A stretch of 7,298 nucleotides of DNA, taken from Pseudomonadota bacterium. Its GTDB lineage: Bacteria > Pseudomonadota > Gammaproteobacteria > Xanthomonadales > Xanthomonadaceae. Shown one piece after another: positions 1-6,592 of this stretch. Within the stretch, counting starts at the first letter, position 1, and each line of letters opens with the position of its first letter. The translations under genes were made by a program, and so were the position numbers. The stretch is from contig JAHWKC010000112.1 in NCBI GenBank assembly GCA_019348095.1, positions 1-7,298 on the forward strand, in the 5' to 3' direction. A model generated the notes under the pieces. That model was given only the letters and a program-made list of their open reading frames with translations. It did no database searches and was not told the origin of the DNA.

Positions 1-1
1 C

Positions 2-244
2 TTCGTCACGCTGACGCGGCAAACCGCCACCGGGATCGTGCTGCTCGGTTGCCCGCCGGTGCTCCTCGAGCGGCTCAACCGGCAGGGAGACCTCGGGGAC
101 GTGCTGGCGTCGTTCTCGATGCCGTACCTCTGCGCCTCGTGCCAGACGACCTCGTCGCACATGATCGACGTCGCCGAGCACTACGACATCCTCAAGTTCG
201 CGACGCCGCCCGAGATGAAGTGTCCGCAGTGCCGGGCCGCGACG
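2..244 (+). CDS. STAS-like protein with C-terminal zinc ribbon (fragment, both ends missing)
   Basis: I read frame 2 from the window edge. It has the look of the second half of a STAS-like (anti-anti-sigma type) domain: a TGIVLLGCPPVLLERLN strand-helix stretch, then an SFSMPYLC segment, then two CxxC pairs (CASC at 131-142 and CPQC at 221-232) that would form a zinc ribbon. Proteins with this layout, a short STAS-like domain plus a Cys-rich tail, are common in myxobacteria and other Deltaproteobacteria. Their exact function is unknown; a regulatory protein-protein interaction is the usual guess. The N-terminus lies outside the window. Shortly after the second CxxC the frame loses its protein-like character and stops at 305-307, because the sequence switches to a secretion gene read in frame 1. 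The end given is the approximate switch point. Family assignment is from recalled pattern only. Confidence 0.5.
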
Positions 245-256
245 ACCTGTGGCGCG
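232..256. other. Joint 1: STAS-like fragment to type II secretion gene
   Basis: Protein-like sequence is in frame 2 up to about the second CxxC (232) and in frame 1 from about the VPVVLSG segment (256). Neither reading continues sensibly through the other side. The 25 bases between are GC-rich and can be read both ways, so the exact breakpoint cannot be fixed. No insertion-sequence end, target duplication or tRNA lies here. I infer an abrupt join of two unrelated sequences, most likely an assembly or amplification artefact. Confidence 0.6.
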
Positions 257-444
257 TGCCCGTGGTTCTCAGCGGCGCCCTGGATGCGCGCAGCGTGGTG
301 CAGATGATCAGCCAGATCGAAAAGCGCGGCTCGCTGACGGTGGTGGAGGAGGCGCTGATCCTCAACCGCGAAAACCGCACGTTCTCCTTGACCGTGGTGG
401 CCTACTTCGATATCGAGCAGGAGCAAGCCGATGCGGCTCGCTGA
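247..444 (+). CDS. Type II secretion GspM/PilO-like protein, C-terminal fragment
   Basis: This frame-1 stretch of about 65 residues ends at the TGA at 442-444. It reads as an alpha/beta module: VPVVLSGALDA, a helix SVVQMISQIEKRG, then strands LTVVEEALIL and TFSLTVVAYFDIE. That is the ferredoxin-like C-terminal fold of the PilO/GspM family, the inner-membrane platform proteins that pair with PilN/GspL-type partners in type II secretion and type IV pili. The N-terminal membrane helix and coiled coil are absent because the gene is cut at joint 1. The reading stays open further upstream, but that part is an out-of-frame shadow of the STAS-like gene. Its end overlaps the next gene by 14 bases, and position just before a GspC-like gene and a secretin supports the call. 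GspM and PilO cannot be separated from so short a piece. Confidence 0.6.
   Translation: MWRVPVVLSGALDARSVVQMISQIEKRGSLTVVEEALILNRENRTFSLTVVAYFDIEQEQADAAR
419..424 (+). promoter_or_regulatory. Shine-Dalgarno site of the GspC-like gene
   Basis: AGGAGC lies six bases before the ATG at 431, inside the last codons of the upstream gene. It fixes the start of the GspC-like gene and implies translation directly behind its overlapping upstream neighbour. Confidence 0.7.
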
Positions 445-931
445 TTATCTGCAGCAGCGGCCGCTGCCGGTCATCGTAGCTGCCGGCGTGGTGCTGGGAT
501 CGGTCGTGGGGTTGGCATGGCCGCTCCCGGAGCCGTCCGCGACAGCCGCCGATCAGGCCGGCTGGCACCTGCCCGGCCCGGCGGTGATCAGACGCTACGA
601 CGAGGCGCAGTTCACCGCGGTGCGTGATGCAACGGTCTGGGGCGCGGCCGAAACCCCGGAGGGATCGGATGGCGCCAGCCGCCGACCCGAGTGGCGCTTA
701 ACCGGTATCATCGCCAATCCCGAATTCGCGGCCCTGGTCGCGACGGTAGGGGATCGCAAGGTGGCCCATGTCGGCGTCGGCGGAACCCTGCCCGACGGCG
801 GGGAGGTCGTGCGGATTACCCAAGTCGGGATCACCTTCATGCGCGATGGCTGTACCCATGAGCGAATCCTCCACCAACCCATCGACCCCGCCGAAAACGC
901 GCCGTGCGTATCTTCGCCGACCACGCCTTGA
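431..931 (+). CDS. GspC-like (or GspN-type) type II secretion inner-membrane protein
   Basis: This is a complete 166-residue protein. A short cytoplasmic N-terminus (residues 1-12) is followed by one membrane helix at about 13-31. A Pro/Ala-rich linker comes next, then a small beta-rich domain at about 87-147 that reads WRLTGII, LVATVGDRKVAHVGVGGTL, VVRITQVGITFMRDG. This matches the homology-region (HR) layout of GspC: a strand, a vGd/vGgtL turn, then an I-xx-V-xxx-F-xxx-G hairpin. GspC links the inner-membrane platform to the N0 domain of the secretin, and the secretin gene starts 16 bases downstream, the usual C-then-D order. No PDZ or coiled coil follows the HR domain, so it is a short form. 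Two cysteines lie at residues 141 and 159. The start has a good ribosome site at 419-424. Many annotators would call such genes GspN or hypothetical. Confidence 0.65.
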   Translation: MRLADYLQQRPLPVIVAAGVVLGSVVGLAWPLPEPSATAADQAGWHLPGPAVIRRYDEAQFTAVRDATVWGAAETPEGSDGASRRPEWRLTGIIANPEFAALVATVGDRKVAHVGVGGTLPDGGEVVRITQVGITFMRDGCTHERILHQPIDPAENAPCVSSPTTP

Positions 932-947
932 GGGCCGACATCCAGGC

Positions 948-3143
948 ATGAACAACTTGCGAACCCTGCTGATCCTGTTCCTCGTCACGGTCCTGGCCGG
1001 CGCGTGCGCCCGCCCGGTGCGGGTCGACCTGCCCGAACCGGTACGCTCGCCGCGCAGCGAGCCAGGCACTCCGGCGGAGCAGGCGCTGGTCTCCGCCGAG
1101 GCACGTGAGCAGCGCGACTCGCTCGAGCGCACGCCCACGCCGACGGCTCCGGACAGTGGTGCCGCGTCCGCTGGGATCGGCGAGACCGGCGCCATGCCGC
1201 CGGTCGGCGGCGAGATGATCGACGTCAACATCGACGGCATTCCGGTGCCGGCGTTCATCAACGAATTCTTCGGGACCATCCTGGAAGTGGACTTCCAGAT
1301 GGATCCCAAGGTGGCCCAGCTCAACGACCTGGTCACCCTGCGGACGTCCAGCCCGCAGACGCCAAGGGAGTTCTATCAGCTAGCAGTGGAGGTGCTGCGC
1401 ACCTACGGGGTCAAGACCGAGTACCAGAGCGGACGGGTGCTTTTCACGCCAGCCGGCCGCGGCGGTGACTTCCAGCCGCCGCTGGTGCTCAGTGGCCGCG
1501 CTTTGCCGCACGTGCCGACCTCCCACCGACCGGTGTTCCACCTGGTGGAACTGCAGGCAGTGCGCACGCGCGACGTGACCGGTTGGCTGAAGACCGCGTT
1601 CAACACCGATGAATTGAGCATCCTTGACGACCTGAACCGGAATGCAGTGGTGTTGTACGGCAAGCCCGACCTGGTGCGCCAGGCGGCTGCGGCGGTGCGG
1701 GTATTTGACCGTCCGTACATGCGGAGCCGGGTCAGCACCCGGTTGGAGCCGGCGTTCGTCGGCGCCGAGGAACTGGCGCGACGGCTGGTGGATGTGCTGG
1801 TGGCGGAAGGCTACGGTGCGACCCTGCACTCCGGGAGCGGAGTCATCCAGGCGGCGGCGGTGGTCGTGCTGCCGATTGCCGCGTCCAACACGATCCTGAT
1901 CTTCGCCTCCGATGAGGCGGTGCTGGACCATGCGGTGGAGTGGTCGCGCACCATCGATCAGCCCAACCCCACTGCCAGTGGCAACAGCTTGTTCTACTAC
2001 CGGGTCAAGAACACCCGCGCCGAAGATATCGTGGCAACGCTCAATGGTGTGCGGTCGGCTGCCAGCGCCGCGCGTGTGCCCGCGCGCGAGGCGTTGTCGT
2101 CGGCTGAAGCGGCACAGGCGGCGGCAGCGGACCAGCCGCCGGTGCGGGCACCCCAAGCCGCAGGCGCGCAGGGCGGCGGCGACCTGTCCGCCGGTACGCT
2201 GGTGCTCGATGAGCCGCGCAACGCGGTGATCTTCCAGGGCGAGCCGGCCGACTGGGGCCGGTTGCTGCCGTTGATCCGGCAGATGGACCGTGCCGCGCGC
2301 CAGGTGATGATCGAGGTGACGATCGCCGAAGTCACCCTCGACGAAGATGAGGAATTCGGTGTCAGCTGGTTGGCCAACAACGATGTGGGGCGGTTCAACG
2401 GCACCGTCACATCGGGTCAGCTCGGAGGAGGCGGAGGAGGCGGCGGCTTCGGTGGATTGACTTATCTGCTCGACATTGCCGGCCAGGCACGTGCGCAATT
2501 GCGCGCCTTCGCCGAGGACAACCGGGTCACCGTATTGTCGACGCCGCGCCTGATGGTGAAGAGCGGCCAGAGCGCCAGCATCGATGTAGGCACCGAAATC
2601 CCGACCATTTCCGCGCAGAGCGCCTCGTCCCAGCAGACCGACGGAACCTCCAACATCCTGCAGTCGGTGCAGTACCGGAAAACCGGCATCATTCTGGACA
2701 TCCAGCCGGTCGTCTATTCCGACAACCGGGTAGACCTGGAAGTACGCCAGGAGGTCAGCGAGGCGCTGCCGCTGGGGACCGACTCGGCCGTACAGTCGCC
2801 CTCGATCTTCAATCGCGCCGTCAGCACCAACCTGAGCCTGCGCGATGGCAGTTCGGTGCTCATCGGCGGGTTGATGTCACGCCGCGCCACCACCAGCGAA
2901 GGTGGGGTGCCATATCTGAAGGACATCCCGCTGCTGGGCAACGTGTTCAAGAGCAGCGGCAGGACCAGCAGCAAGACCGAGCTGATCGTGATGATCGTGC
3001 CCTACATCATCGAGACCGATGCCCAGGCCACGGCCCTGACCCGGTCGATCGGCGAACGGTATGAAACGCTGGACCTGCCCAACACGCCCGCCGAGCTACT
3101 TCCGGTGCCGTCGGTGCCCGTGGACGAAGGCGGCAGGCCTTAG
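948..3143 (+). CDS. gspD: GspD-family secretin, outer-membrane lipoprotein of type II secretion
   Basis: This is a complete 731-residue secretin, the outer-membrane channel of type II secretion. Residues 1-19 form a signal peptide ending AGA before Cys20, a slightly non-classical lipobox; Ala at +2 fits outer-membrane sorting. A Pro/Ser-rich linker is followed by an N0-like domain (about 90-168), an N1-like domain (about 195-256), a second repeat (about 260-338) and an N3-like domain (about 347-430). The N3-like domain is interrupted by an Ala/Pro/Gln-rich loop at about 370-413. The secretin core runs from about 448 to 690 with QVMIEVTIAEV, LSTPRLMVKSG, NRAVSTNLSLRDGSSVLIGG and the hallmark VPYLKDIPLLGNVFKS near residue 654. 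A glycine run at 493-503 sits where the gate region is expected. The C-terminal tail after 700 could bind a pilotin. I chose the ATG at 948 because the signal peptide begins there; the frame stays open 60 codons upstream only as a shadow. Length is typical of GspD; whether this is the Xps or a second system is not decidable here. Confidence 0.92.
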   Translation: MNNLRTLLILFLVTVLAGACARPVRVDLPEPVRSPRSEPGTPAEQALVSAEAREQRDSLERTPTPTAPDSGAASAGIGETGAMPPVGGEMIDVNIDGIPVPAFINEFFGTILEVDFQMDPKVAQLNDLVTLRTSSPQTPREFYQLAVEVLRTYGVKTEYQSGRVLFTPAGRGGDFQPPLVLSGRALPHVPTSHRPVFHLVELQAVRTRDVTGWLKTAFNTDELSILDDLNRNAVVLYGKPDLVRQAAAAVRVFDRPYMRSRVSTRLEPAFVGAEELARRLVDVLVAEGYGATLHSGSGVIQAAAVVVLPIAASNTILIFASDEAVLDHAVEWSRTIDQPNPTASGNSLFYYRVKNTRAEDIVATLNGVRSAASAARVPAREALSSAEAAQAAAADQPPVRAPQAAGAQGGGDLSAGTLVLDEPRNAVIFQGEPADWGRLLPLIRQMDRAARQVMIEVTIAEVTLDEDEEFGVSWLANNDVGRFNGTVTSGQLGGGGGGGGFGGLTYLLDIAGQARAQLRAFAEDNRVTVLSTPRLMVKSGQSASIDVGTEIPTISAQSASSQQTDGTSNILQSVQYRKTGIILDIQPVVYSDNRVDLEVRQEVSEALPLGTDSAVQSPSIFNRAVSTNLSLRDGSSVLIGGLMSRRATTSEGGVPYLKDIPLLGNVFKSSGRTSSKTELIVMIVPYIIETDAQATALTRSIGERYETLDLPNTPAELLPVPSVPVDEGGRP

Positions 3144-3155
3144 GTCCCCGACGTC

Positions 3156-3173
3156 CCCGCGGCACGCCGCGGG
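3156..3173 (+). terminator. GC-rich hairpin after gspD
   Basis: CCCGCGG and CCGCGGG form a perfect 7-base stem around a four-base CACG loop, starting 13 bases after the gspD stop. No T-run follows, so it is not a classical intrinsic terminator. It could still act as a 3' end stabiliser or a weak terminator for the secretion operon. Confidence 0.4.
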
Positions 3174-3377
3174 CGGCAAGCCGCGCGGTCGCTGGTATCG
3201 GGTCGGATGTCTGGGCTCGTGGCGCAGGCGACACCCGCAGTTCCGTCTTGATCCGGTGTCCGCCCGATTCCGCGGAACCCGCAAGGGGCTGCGCTGCGCC
3301 GTGGCGCCGGGTGTTTTCTGATGAGCACGGCAGGCGATCCGACGCGGCGCAAAGGGCCGGGGGGCAGGGCGGTGGGG

Positions 3378-3383
3378 TATCAT
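3378..3383 (+). promoter_or_regulatory. metB: Possible -10 box of the metB-wzm-wzt operon
   Basis: TATCAT matches the sigma-70 -10 consensus in five of six positions and lies 33 bases before the metB start, in an otherwise very GC-rich stretch and flanked by GGGG and CCCC. I see no good -35 box about 17 bases upstream, so this is only suggestive. Confidence 0.3.
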
Positions 3384-3406
3384 CCCCGGCTCTGCTCGAC
3401 CACTTC

Positions 3407-3411
3407 AGGAG
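3407..3411 (+). promoter_or_regulatory. metB: Shine-Dalgarno site that fixes the metB GTG start
   Basis: AGGAG sits five bases before the GTG at 3417. The alternative in-frame ATG at 3321 has no such site and would add 32 residues with no match to the family, so the GTG is preferred. Confidence 0.75.
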
Positions 3412-3416
3412 CTCCC

Positions 3417-4565
3417 GTGGCTCATAAACTCGGCACCCTCGCCATCCACGCCGGCCAGTCGCCCGACCCCTCCACCGGCGCGGTGATGACGCCGATCTAC
3501 GCCACCTCGACCTACGCGCAGTCCAGCCCGGGCGAGCACCAGGGTTTCGAGTACTCGCGCAGCCACAATCCGACCCGGTTCGCCTACGAGCGCTGCGTCG
3601 CCGCGCTGGAAGGCGGCAGCCGCGGGTTCGCGTTCGCCTCGGGGCTGGCGGCGACCTCGACGATCCTGGAACTGCTCGATTCGGGCAGTCACGTGATCGC
3701 GATGGATGACGTCTACGGCGGCACCTACCGCTTGTTCGAGCGGGTGCGGCGCCGTTCGGCCGGGCTGGACTTCAGCTGGGTCGATCTCAGTGACGCGGCC
3801 GCGTTCGAGGCCGCGATCCGGCCCGAGACCAGGATGGTCTGGATCGAGACCCCGACCAACCCGCTGCTGAAGTTGGTCGACATCGGGCAGATCGCCGCGA
3901 TCGCGCGCAAGCGCGGGCTGCTGGTGGTGGTCGACAACACCTTTTCCTCGCCGATCCTGCAGCGCCCGCTCGAATCAGGCGCGCACATGGTCATGCACTC
4001 GGCCACCAAGTACCTCAACGGCCATTCCGACATCGTCGGCGGCATGGCGGTGGTCGGCGACGACGCCGAGCTGGCCGAACAGATGGCATTCCTGCAGAAC
4101 TGCATTGGTGGGGTGCAGGGGCCGTTCGACAGCTTCCTGGCGTTGCGCGGCCTGAAGACCCTGCACCTGCGCATGAAGGCACATTGCGAGAACGCGCAGG
4201 CGCTGGCCGAATGGCTGGAGGCCCATCCGGCGATCGAGAAGGTGCTGTATCCGGGGCTCGAGTCTCACCCGCAGCACGCGCTTGCCCAGCGTCAGATGGA
4301 CGGCTTCGGCGGCATGGTCAGCGTCTATGTGAAGGGCGGGCTGGAGGCGGCCAAGCGTTTGTGCGAGCGCACCGAGCTGTTCGCGCTGGCCGAGTCGCTC
4401 GGCGGCGTGGAAAGCCTGGTCAATCACCCGGCGATCATGACCCACGCCTCGGTGCCGGCCCAGCGCCGCGCGGAGCTGGGCGTGAGCGATGACCTGGTGC
4501 GGTTGAGTGTCGGCGTGGAGCACCTCGATGACCTGCGCGCCGACCTGGATGCCGCGCTGTCGTGA
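3417..4565 (+). CDS. metB: Cystathionine gamma-synthase / gamma-lyase family PLP enzyme
   Basis: This 382-residue cytoplasmic enzyme is of the Cys/Met-metabolism PLP family (fold type I). MetB joins an activated homoserine ester to cysteine to give cystathionine on the way to methionine; close relatives cleave cystathionine to cysteine. Seen here: TLAIHAGQSPDPSTGAV at the N-terminus, YSRSHNPTR, which contributes Tyr and Arg to the neighbouring subunit's cofactor site, VVDNTF with Asp173 for the pyridine nitrogen, SATKYLNGHSD with Lys198 as the PLP Schiff-base lysine, and SLGGVESL at 327-334. Length is normal for the family. The stop overlaps the wzm start (GTGA), so the two are translationally coupled. 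In Xanthomonas, metB marks one border of the LPS O-antigen locus, which fits the following genes. Synthase versus lyase specificity cannot be settled by motif alone. Confidence 0.9.
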   Translation: MAHKLGTLAIHAGQSPDPSTGAVMTPIYATSTYAQSSPGEHQGFEYSRSHNPTRFAYERCVAALEGGSRGFAFASGLAATSTILELLDSGSHVIAMDDVYGGTYRLFERVRRRSAGLDFSWVDLSDAAAFEAAIRPETRMVWIETPTNPLLKLVDIGQIAAIARKRGLLVVVDNTFSSPILQRPLESGAHMVMHSATKYLNGHSDIVGGMAVVGDDAELAEQMAFLQNCIGGVQGPFDSFLALRGLKTLHLRMKAHCENAQALAEWLEAHPAIEKVLYPGLESHPQHALAQRQMDGFGGMVSVYVKGGLEAAKRLCERTELFALAESLGGVESLVNHPAIMTHASVPAQRRAELGVSDDLVRLSVGVEHLDDLRADLDAALS

Positions 4566-5422
4566 GCGAGGCCGTGGGCGGTCCGGTGACCCAGGCGTCC
4601 ATATCGGTGGGTGCCCGCGGAAGCGCTGCGCCCGGCGCCTTCTGGAGGGAGCTGGCCGAGAGCCTGCGCAACCCGGAGTTCTGGGCGCTGTCGAGCTGGC
4701 TCGACATCATCGTGCGCGCGCGCAAGTCGCGCTTCGGCGTGCTGTGGCTGCTGGCGCCGTCGGTGGTCTATGTGTTCGGGTTGGGGACGTTCTTCGCCGG
4801 CATGCAGCCCGGCGGCGGAAGCAGCGGCTTCTTCGCCTATGTCGCGCTCGGGTCGATGGTGTTCCGCACGCTGATGTCCTCGGTGATCGGCAGCGCCGGC
4901 GTGTTCAACGGCAGCCAGTCGTTCATCATGGACGGGCACATGCGGCTGACCGATTTCCTGCTGCAGTCGCTGGCCAAGTCGTTCTTCGATTTCTGCATGT
5001 ACCTGCCGGTGGTCGCCGCGGCGCTGGTCATCCTCGGTGAGGTGTCGCTGCCGGGCCTGTTGTGGTCGGTGCTGGCGATCGCGGTGATCTACCTCAACGG
5101 CCTGTGGATCTCGGCGGTGTTCTCGCTGGTGGGCGCCCGCTTTTCCGATTTCGGCCAGCTGCTCAACAACATCTCGATCTTCCTGTTCCTGCTGACTCCG
5201 ATCATCTGGTATCCGGCGATGATGCCGGAGGGCAGCCTGCGCGCGCACCTGATGCGGATCAATCCGTTCTACCACTTCGTGGAAATCTTCAGGTCGCCGA
5301 TCCTGGGCGAGCCGGTGGAGCTGCTCTCGCTCTACTACGTCGGCATCATGACCGTGGTCGGGCTGGTCGTGGCGACGCTCGCCTATCGGCGCTACGCCCG
5401 TTACGTGCCCTTGTGGATCTGA
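4562..5422 (+). CDS. wzm: O-antigen/polysaccharide ABC transporter permease Wzm
   Basis: This 286-residue polytopic inner-membrane protein is of the ABC-2 permease family. After a cytoplasmic N-terminus with an amphipathic stretch (EFWALSSWLDIIVRARKSRFG, in two parts around residues 39-59), six membrane segments lie at about 59-81, 90-112, 140-158, 163-190, 201-221 and 256-275. The LTPIIWYPAMMP segment at about 211-222 and the INPFYHFVEIFRSPIL segment at 233-248 are typical of Wzm/TagG/KpsM exporters. Two copies would pair with two Wzt ATPases to move a completed undecaprenyl-linked O-polysaccharide from cytoplasm to periplasm. The GTG start overlaps the metB stop by four bases, and wzt starts one base after the stop. 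No unusual features were seen. Confidence 0.9.
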   Translation: MSEAVGGPVTQASISVGARGSAAPGAFWRELAESLRNPEFWALSSWLDIIVRARKSRFGVLWLLAPSVVYVFGLGTFFAGMQPGGGSSGFFAYVALGSMVFRTLMSSVIGSAGVFNGSQSFIMDGHMRLTDFLLQSLAKSFFDFCMYLPVVAAALVILGEVSLPGLLWSVLAIAVIYLNGLWISAVFSLVGARFSDFGQLLNNISIFLFLLTPIIWYPAMMPEGSLRAHLMRINPFYHFVEIFRSPILGEPVELLSLYYVGIMTVVGLVVATLAYRRYARYVPLWI

Positions 5423-5423
5423 C

Positions 5424-6380
5424 ATGAGCGCAACCATACGGGTCGACCGGCTGTCGCTCGACGTACCAGCTTTCCTGCAGCGCGAGCGCGAATCGACCGG
5501 ATGGGCCGGGATGTTCTTCGGGGCCGCGTTCGATCCACCCAGGCGCCGCCTGCTCCGCCTGCTCGATGACCTCAGTTTCGAGATCAACGAGGGCGACCGG
5601 GTCGCGATCCTCGGCCGCAACGGTGCGGGCAAGTCGACGCTGCTGCGGGTGCTCAACCGGGTCTACCAGCCCAGCCACGGCACGATGGTGATCGAGGGCA
5701 GCTGCCAGGCCCTGCTGAACATGTCGCTGGGTTTCAACGGCGAGGCGACGGTGCGCGAGAACATCTACTTGCGCGGCATCGCGATGGGGTTGAAGTCCAG
5801 CTTCCTGCGCCACCAGATCGGGCCGATCCTGGAGTTCTCCGGGCTGCACGAGAAGGCCAACCATCGCCTGCGCACCTTGTCGTCGGGGCAGAAAATGCGC
5901 CTGGGGTTCGCGATCTCGACCTCGGTCCAGCACGACATCATCCTGATGGACGAGTGGGTCGGTGCGGGCGATGCCGATTTCATGGCCAAGGCCAAGGAGC
6001 GCATGCAGAGCCGCGTCGGCGGCAGCAAGATCGTGGTGCTGGCCAGCCACAGCGTCGGACTGCTGCGCGACATCTGCAACAAGGGCCTGGTGCTGGAGCG
6101 CGGCAAGCTGGTCTACGCCGGCGACATCACCTCCTCGCTGAAGGCTTACCATGACCTGCTGGCGCAGCTGCGCTCGGACAACGCCGTGCTGGTGGAGACC
6201 GCGGCCTCCGGCGGCGCCCAGGTCTACGGCGCGGTGGAAGACATCAGCACCAGTGGCAGTGACGGCACCTACCTGATCAAGGGCTGGTTCGTCGATACCG
6301 AGGGAACGGTGCCCGGTGGCGTCGTGCTCGAGGTCGATGGACACCGCTACGTCGCCGGCAGCATCGAGCGCACCCGCCGC
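5424..6380 (+). CDS. wzt: O-antigen ABC transporter ATPase Wzt, C-terminus lost at a joint
   Basis: This is the ATP-binding subunit partnering Wzm. Walker A GRNGAGKS spans residues 64-71 (Lys70), the signature LSSGQ is at 152-156, Walker B ends LMDE (Asp176, Glu177), a D-loop-like GAGD follows, and the switch His209 lies in ASHS. The NIYLRG segment near 113 is typical of the Wzt/TagH branch. The ABC domain ends near 245. A second beta-rich domain starts about 267 (YLIKGWFVDTEG, VVLEVDGHRYVAG). In E. coli O8/O9a Wzt the C-terminal domain recognises the finished polysaccharide; by analogy this one would too, but the sequence does not look like the E. coli type. Natural reading ends at about residue 315-319, where the DNA becomes an antisense response-regulator gene. 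The frame then runs on as meaningless sequence to the TAA at 6510-6512. The end given is approximate. Confidence 0.87.
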
Positions 6381-6384
6381 AGGA
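6366..6384. other. Joint 2: wzt to antisense response regulator
   Basis: On the plus strand wzt is sensible up to about GSIERTRR (6357-6380). On the minus strand the receiver domain is sensible down to about FEFLRRVR (6387-6368). The two readings overlap by some 15-19 GC-rich bases that suit both, which is what a microhomology join looks like. Both genes are truncated head-on (convergent). No mobile-element ends are present. Confidence 0.7.
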
Positions 6385-6592
6385 ACTCGAACCCATCCAT
6401 GCGCGGCATCTTCAAGTCGAGCACGACGGCATCGATCCGCCCGCCCGCGGCAAGGTGCCGCTCCGCGAAGACGAGCGCCTCGTGCGCGTCGCCCGCCGAG
6501 ATCGCCCGGTAACCCGCACGCTTGAGCGTCTGCCGCACGACGAAGCGCATCGCCTCGTCATCGTCGACGACGAGCACCAACTCGTCGCTCAT
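6380..6592 (-). CDS. Response regulator receiver domain, truncated
   Basis: On the minus strand from the ATG at 6592-6590, about 71-75 residues of a CheY-like receiver are readable: [13 protein letters not shown] with the acidic cluster Asp10-Asp12 for magnesium, helix 1 RQTLKRAGY, then [16 protein letters not shown] with Asp59 as the phospho-acceptor, and LRRVR. The Thr/Ser of strand 4 and Lys of strand 5 are missing because the gene is cut at joint 2; a few more in-frame codons lead to a stop at 6349-6347. Any output domain and the partner kinase are unknown. The start overlaps the stop of the rpe segment in an ATGA arrangement, so the two form one transcription unit. GC-heavy codon use and the sequence style suggest a source other than the central block, but this is an impression, not a measurement. 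Confidence 0.75.

Larger units (their letters stand above)
3144..3416. other. Intergenic region between gspD and metB
   Basis: These 273 bases have no convincing gene on either strand. They contain a GC-rich hairpin at 3156-3173, a perfect 10-base palindrome TTCCGCGGAA at 3268-3277, and near the metB end a TATCAT box and a strong ribosome site. The short open frames here show no recognisable protein pattern. Confidence 0.7.

Noticed and set aside
49..246. Long frame-1 reading from 49 into the GspM/PilO-like segment as a single gene
   Set aside because: The Arg-rich translation before about 246 is the shadow of the STAS-like gene in frame 2; no conserved pattern is present in it.
768..947. 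In-frame upstream extension of gspD from an ATG at 768
   Set aside because: It overlaps the GspC-like gene in another frame and would bury the signal peptide and lipobox that begin at the ATG at 948.
2415..2456. GGAGGCGGAGGAGGCGGC repeat in gspD as a phase-variable tract or ribosome site
   Set aside because: The units are imperfect and in triplets that keep the frame; it simply encodes a glycine run, with no start codon positioned after it.
1380..2498. Long minus-strand open frame of 372 codons opposite gspD
   Set aside because: Shadow of the secretin gene; no recognisable motif and biased composition.
3321..3416. Longer metB start at the ATG at 3321
   Set aside because: The added 32 residues show no family pattern and have no ribosome site, while the GTG at 3417 follows a strong AGGAG and begins the conserved N-terminus.
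4424..5656. Long minus-strand open frame of 410 codons opposite metB, wzm and wzt
   Set aside because: It is antisense to three clearly recognised genes, His/Arg/Gln-rich in composition, and typical of shadow frames in high-GC DNA.
6381..6512. Extended C-terminus of Wzt to the TAA at 6510
   Set aside because: These residues are the complementary-strand shadow of the response-regulator receiver domain and are rich in Arg/Ser/Pro without pattern.
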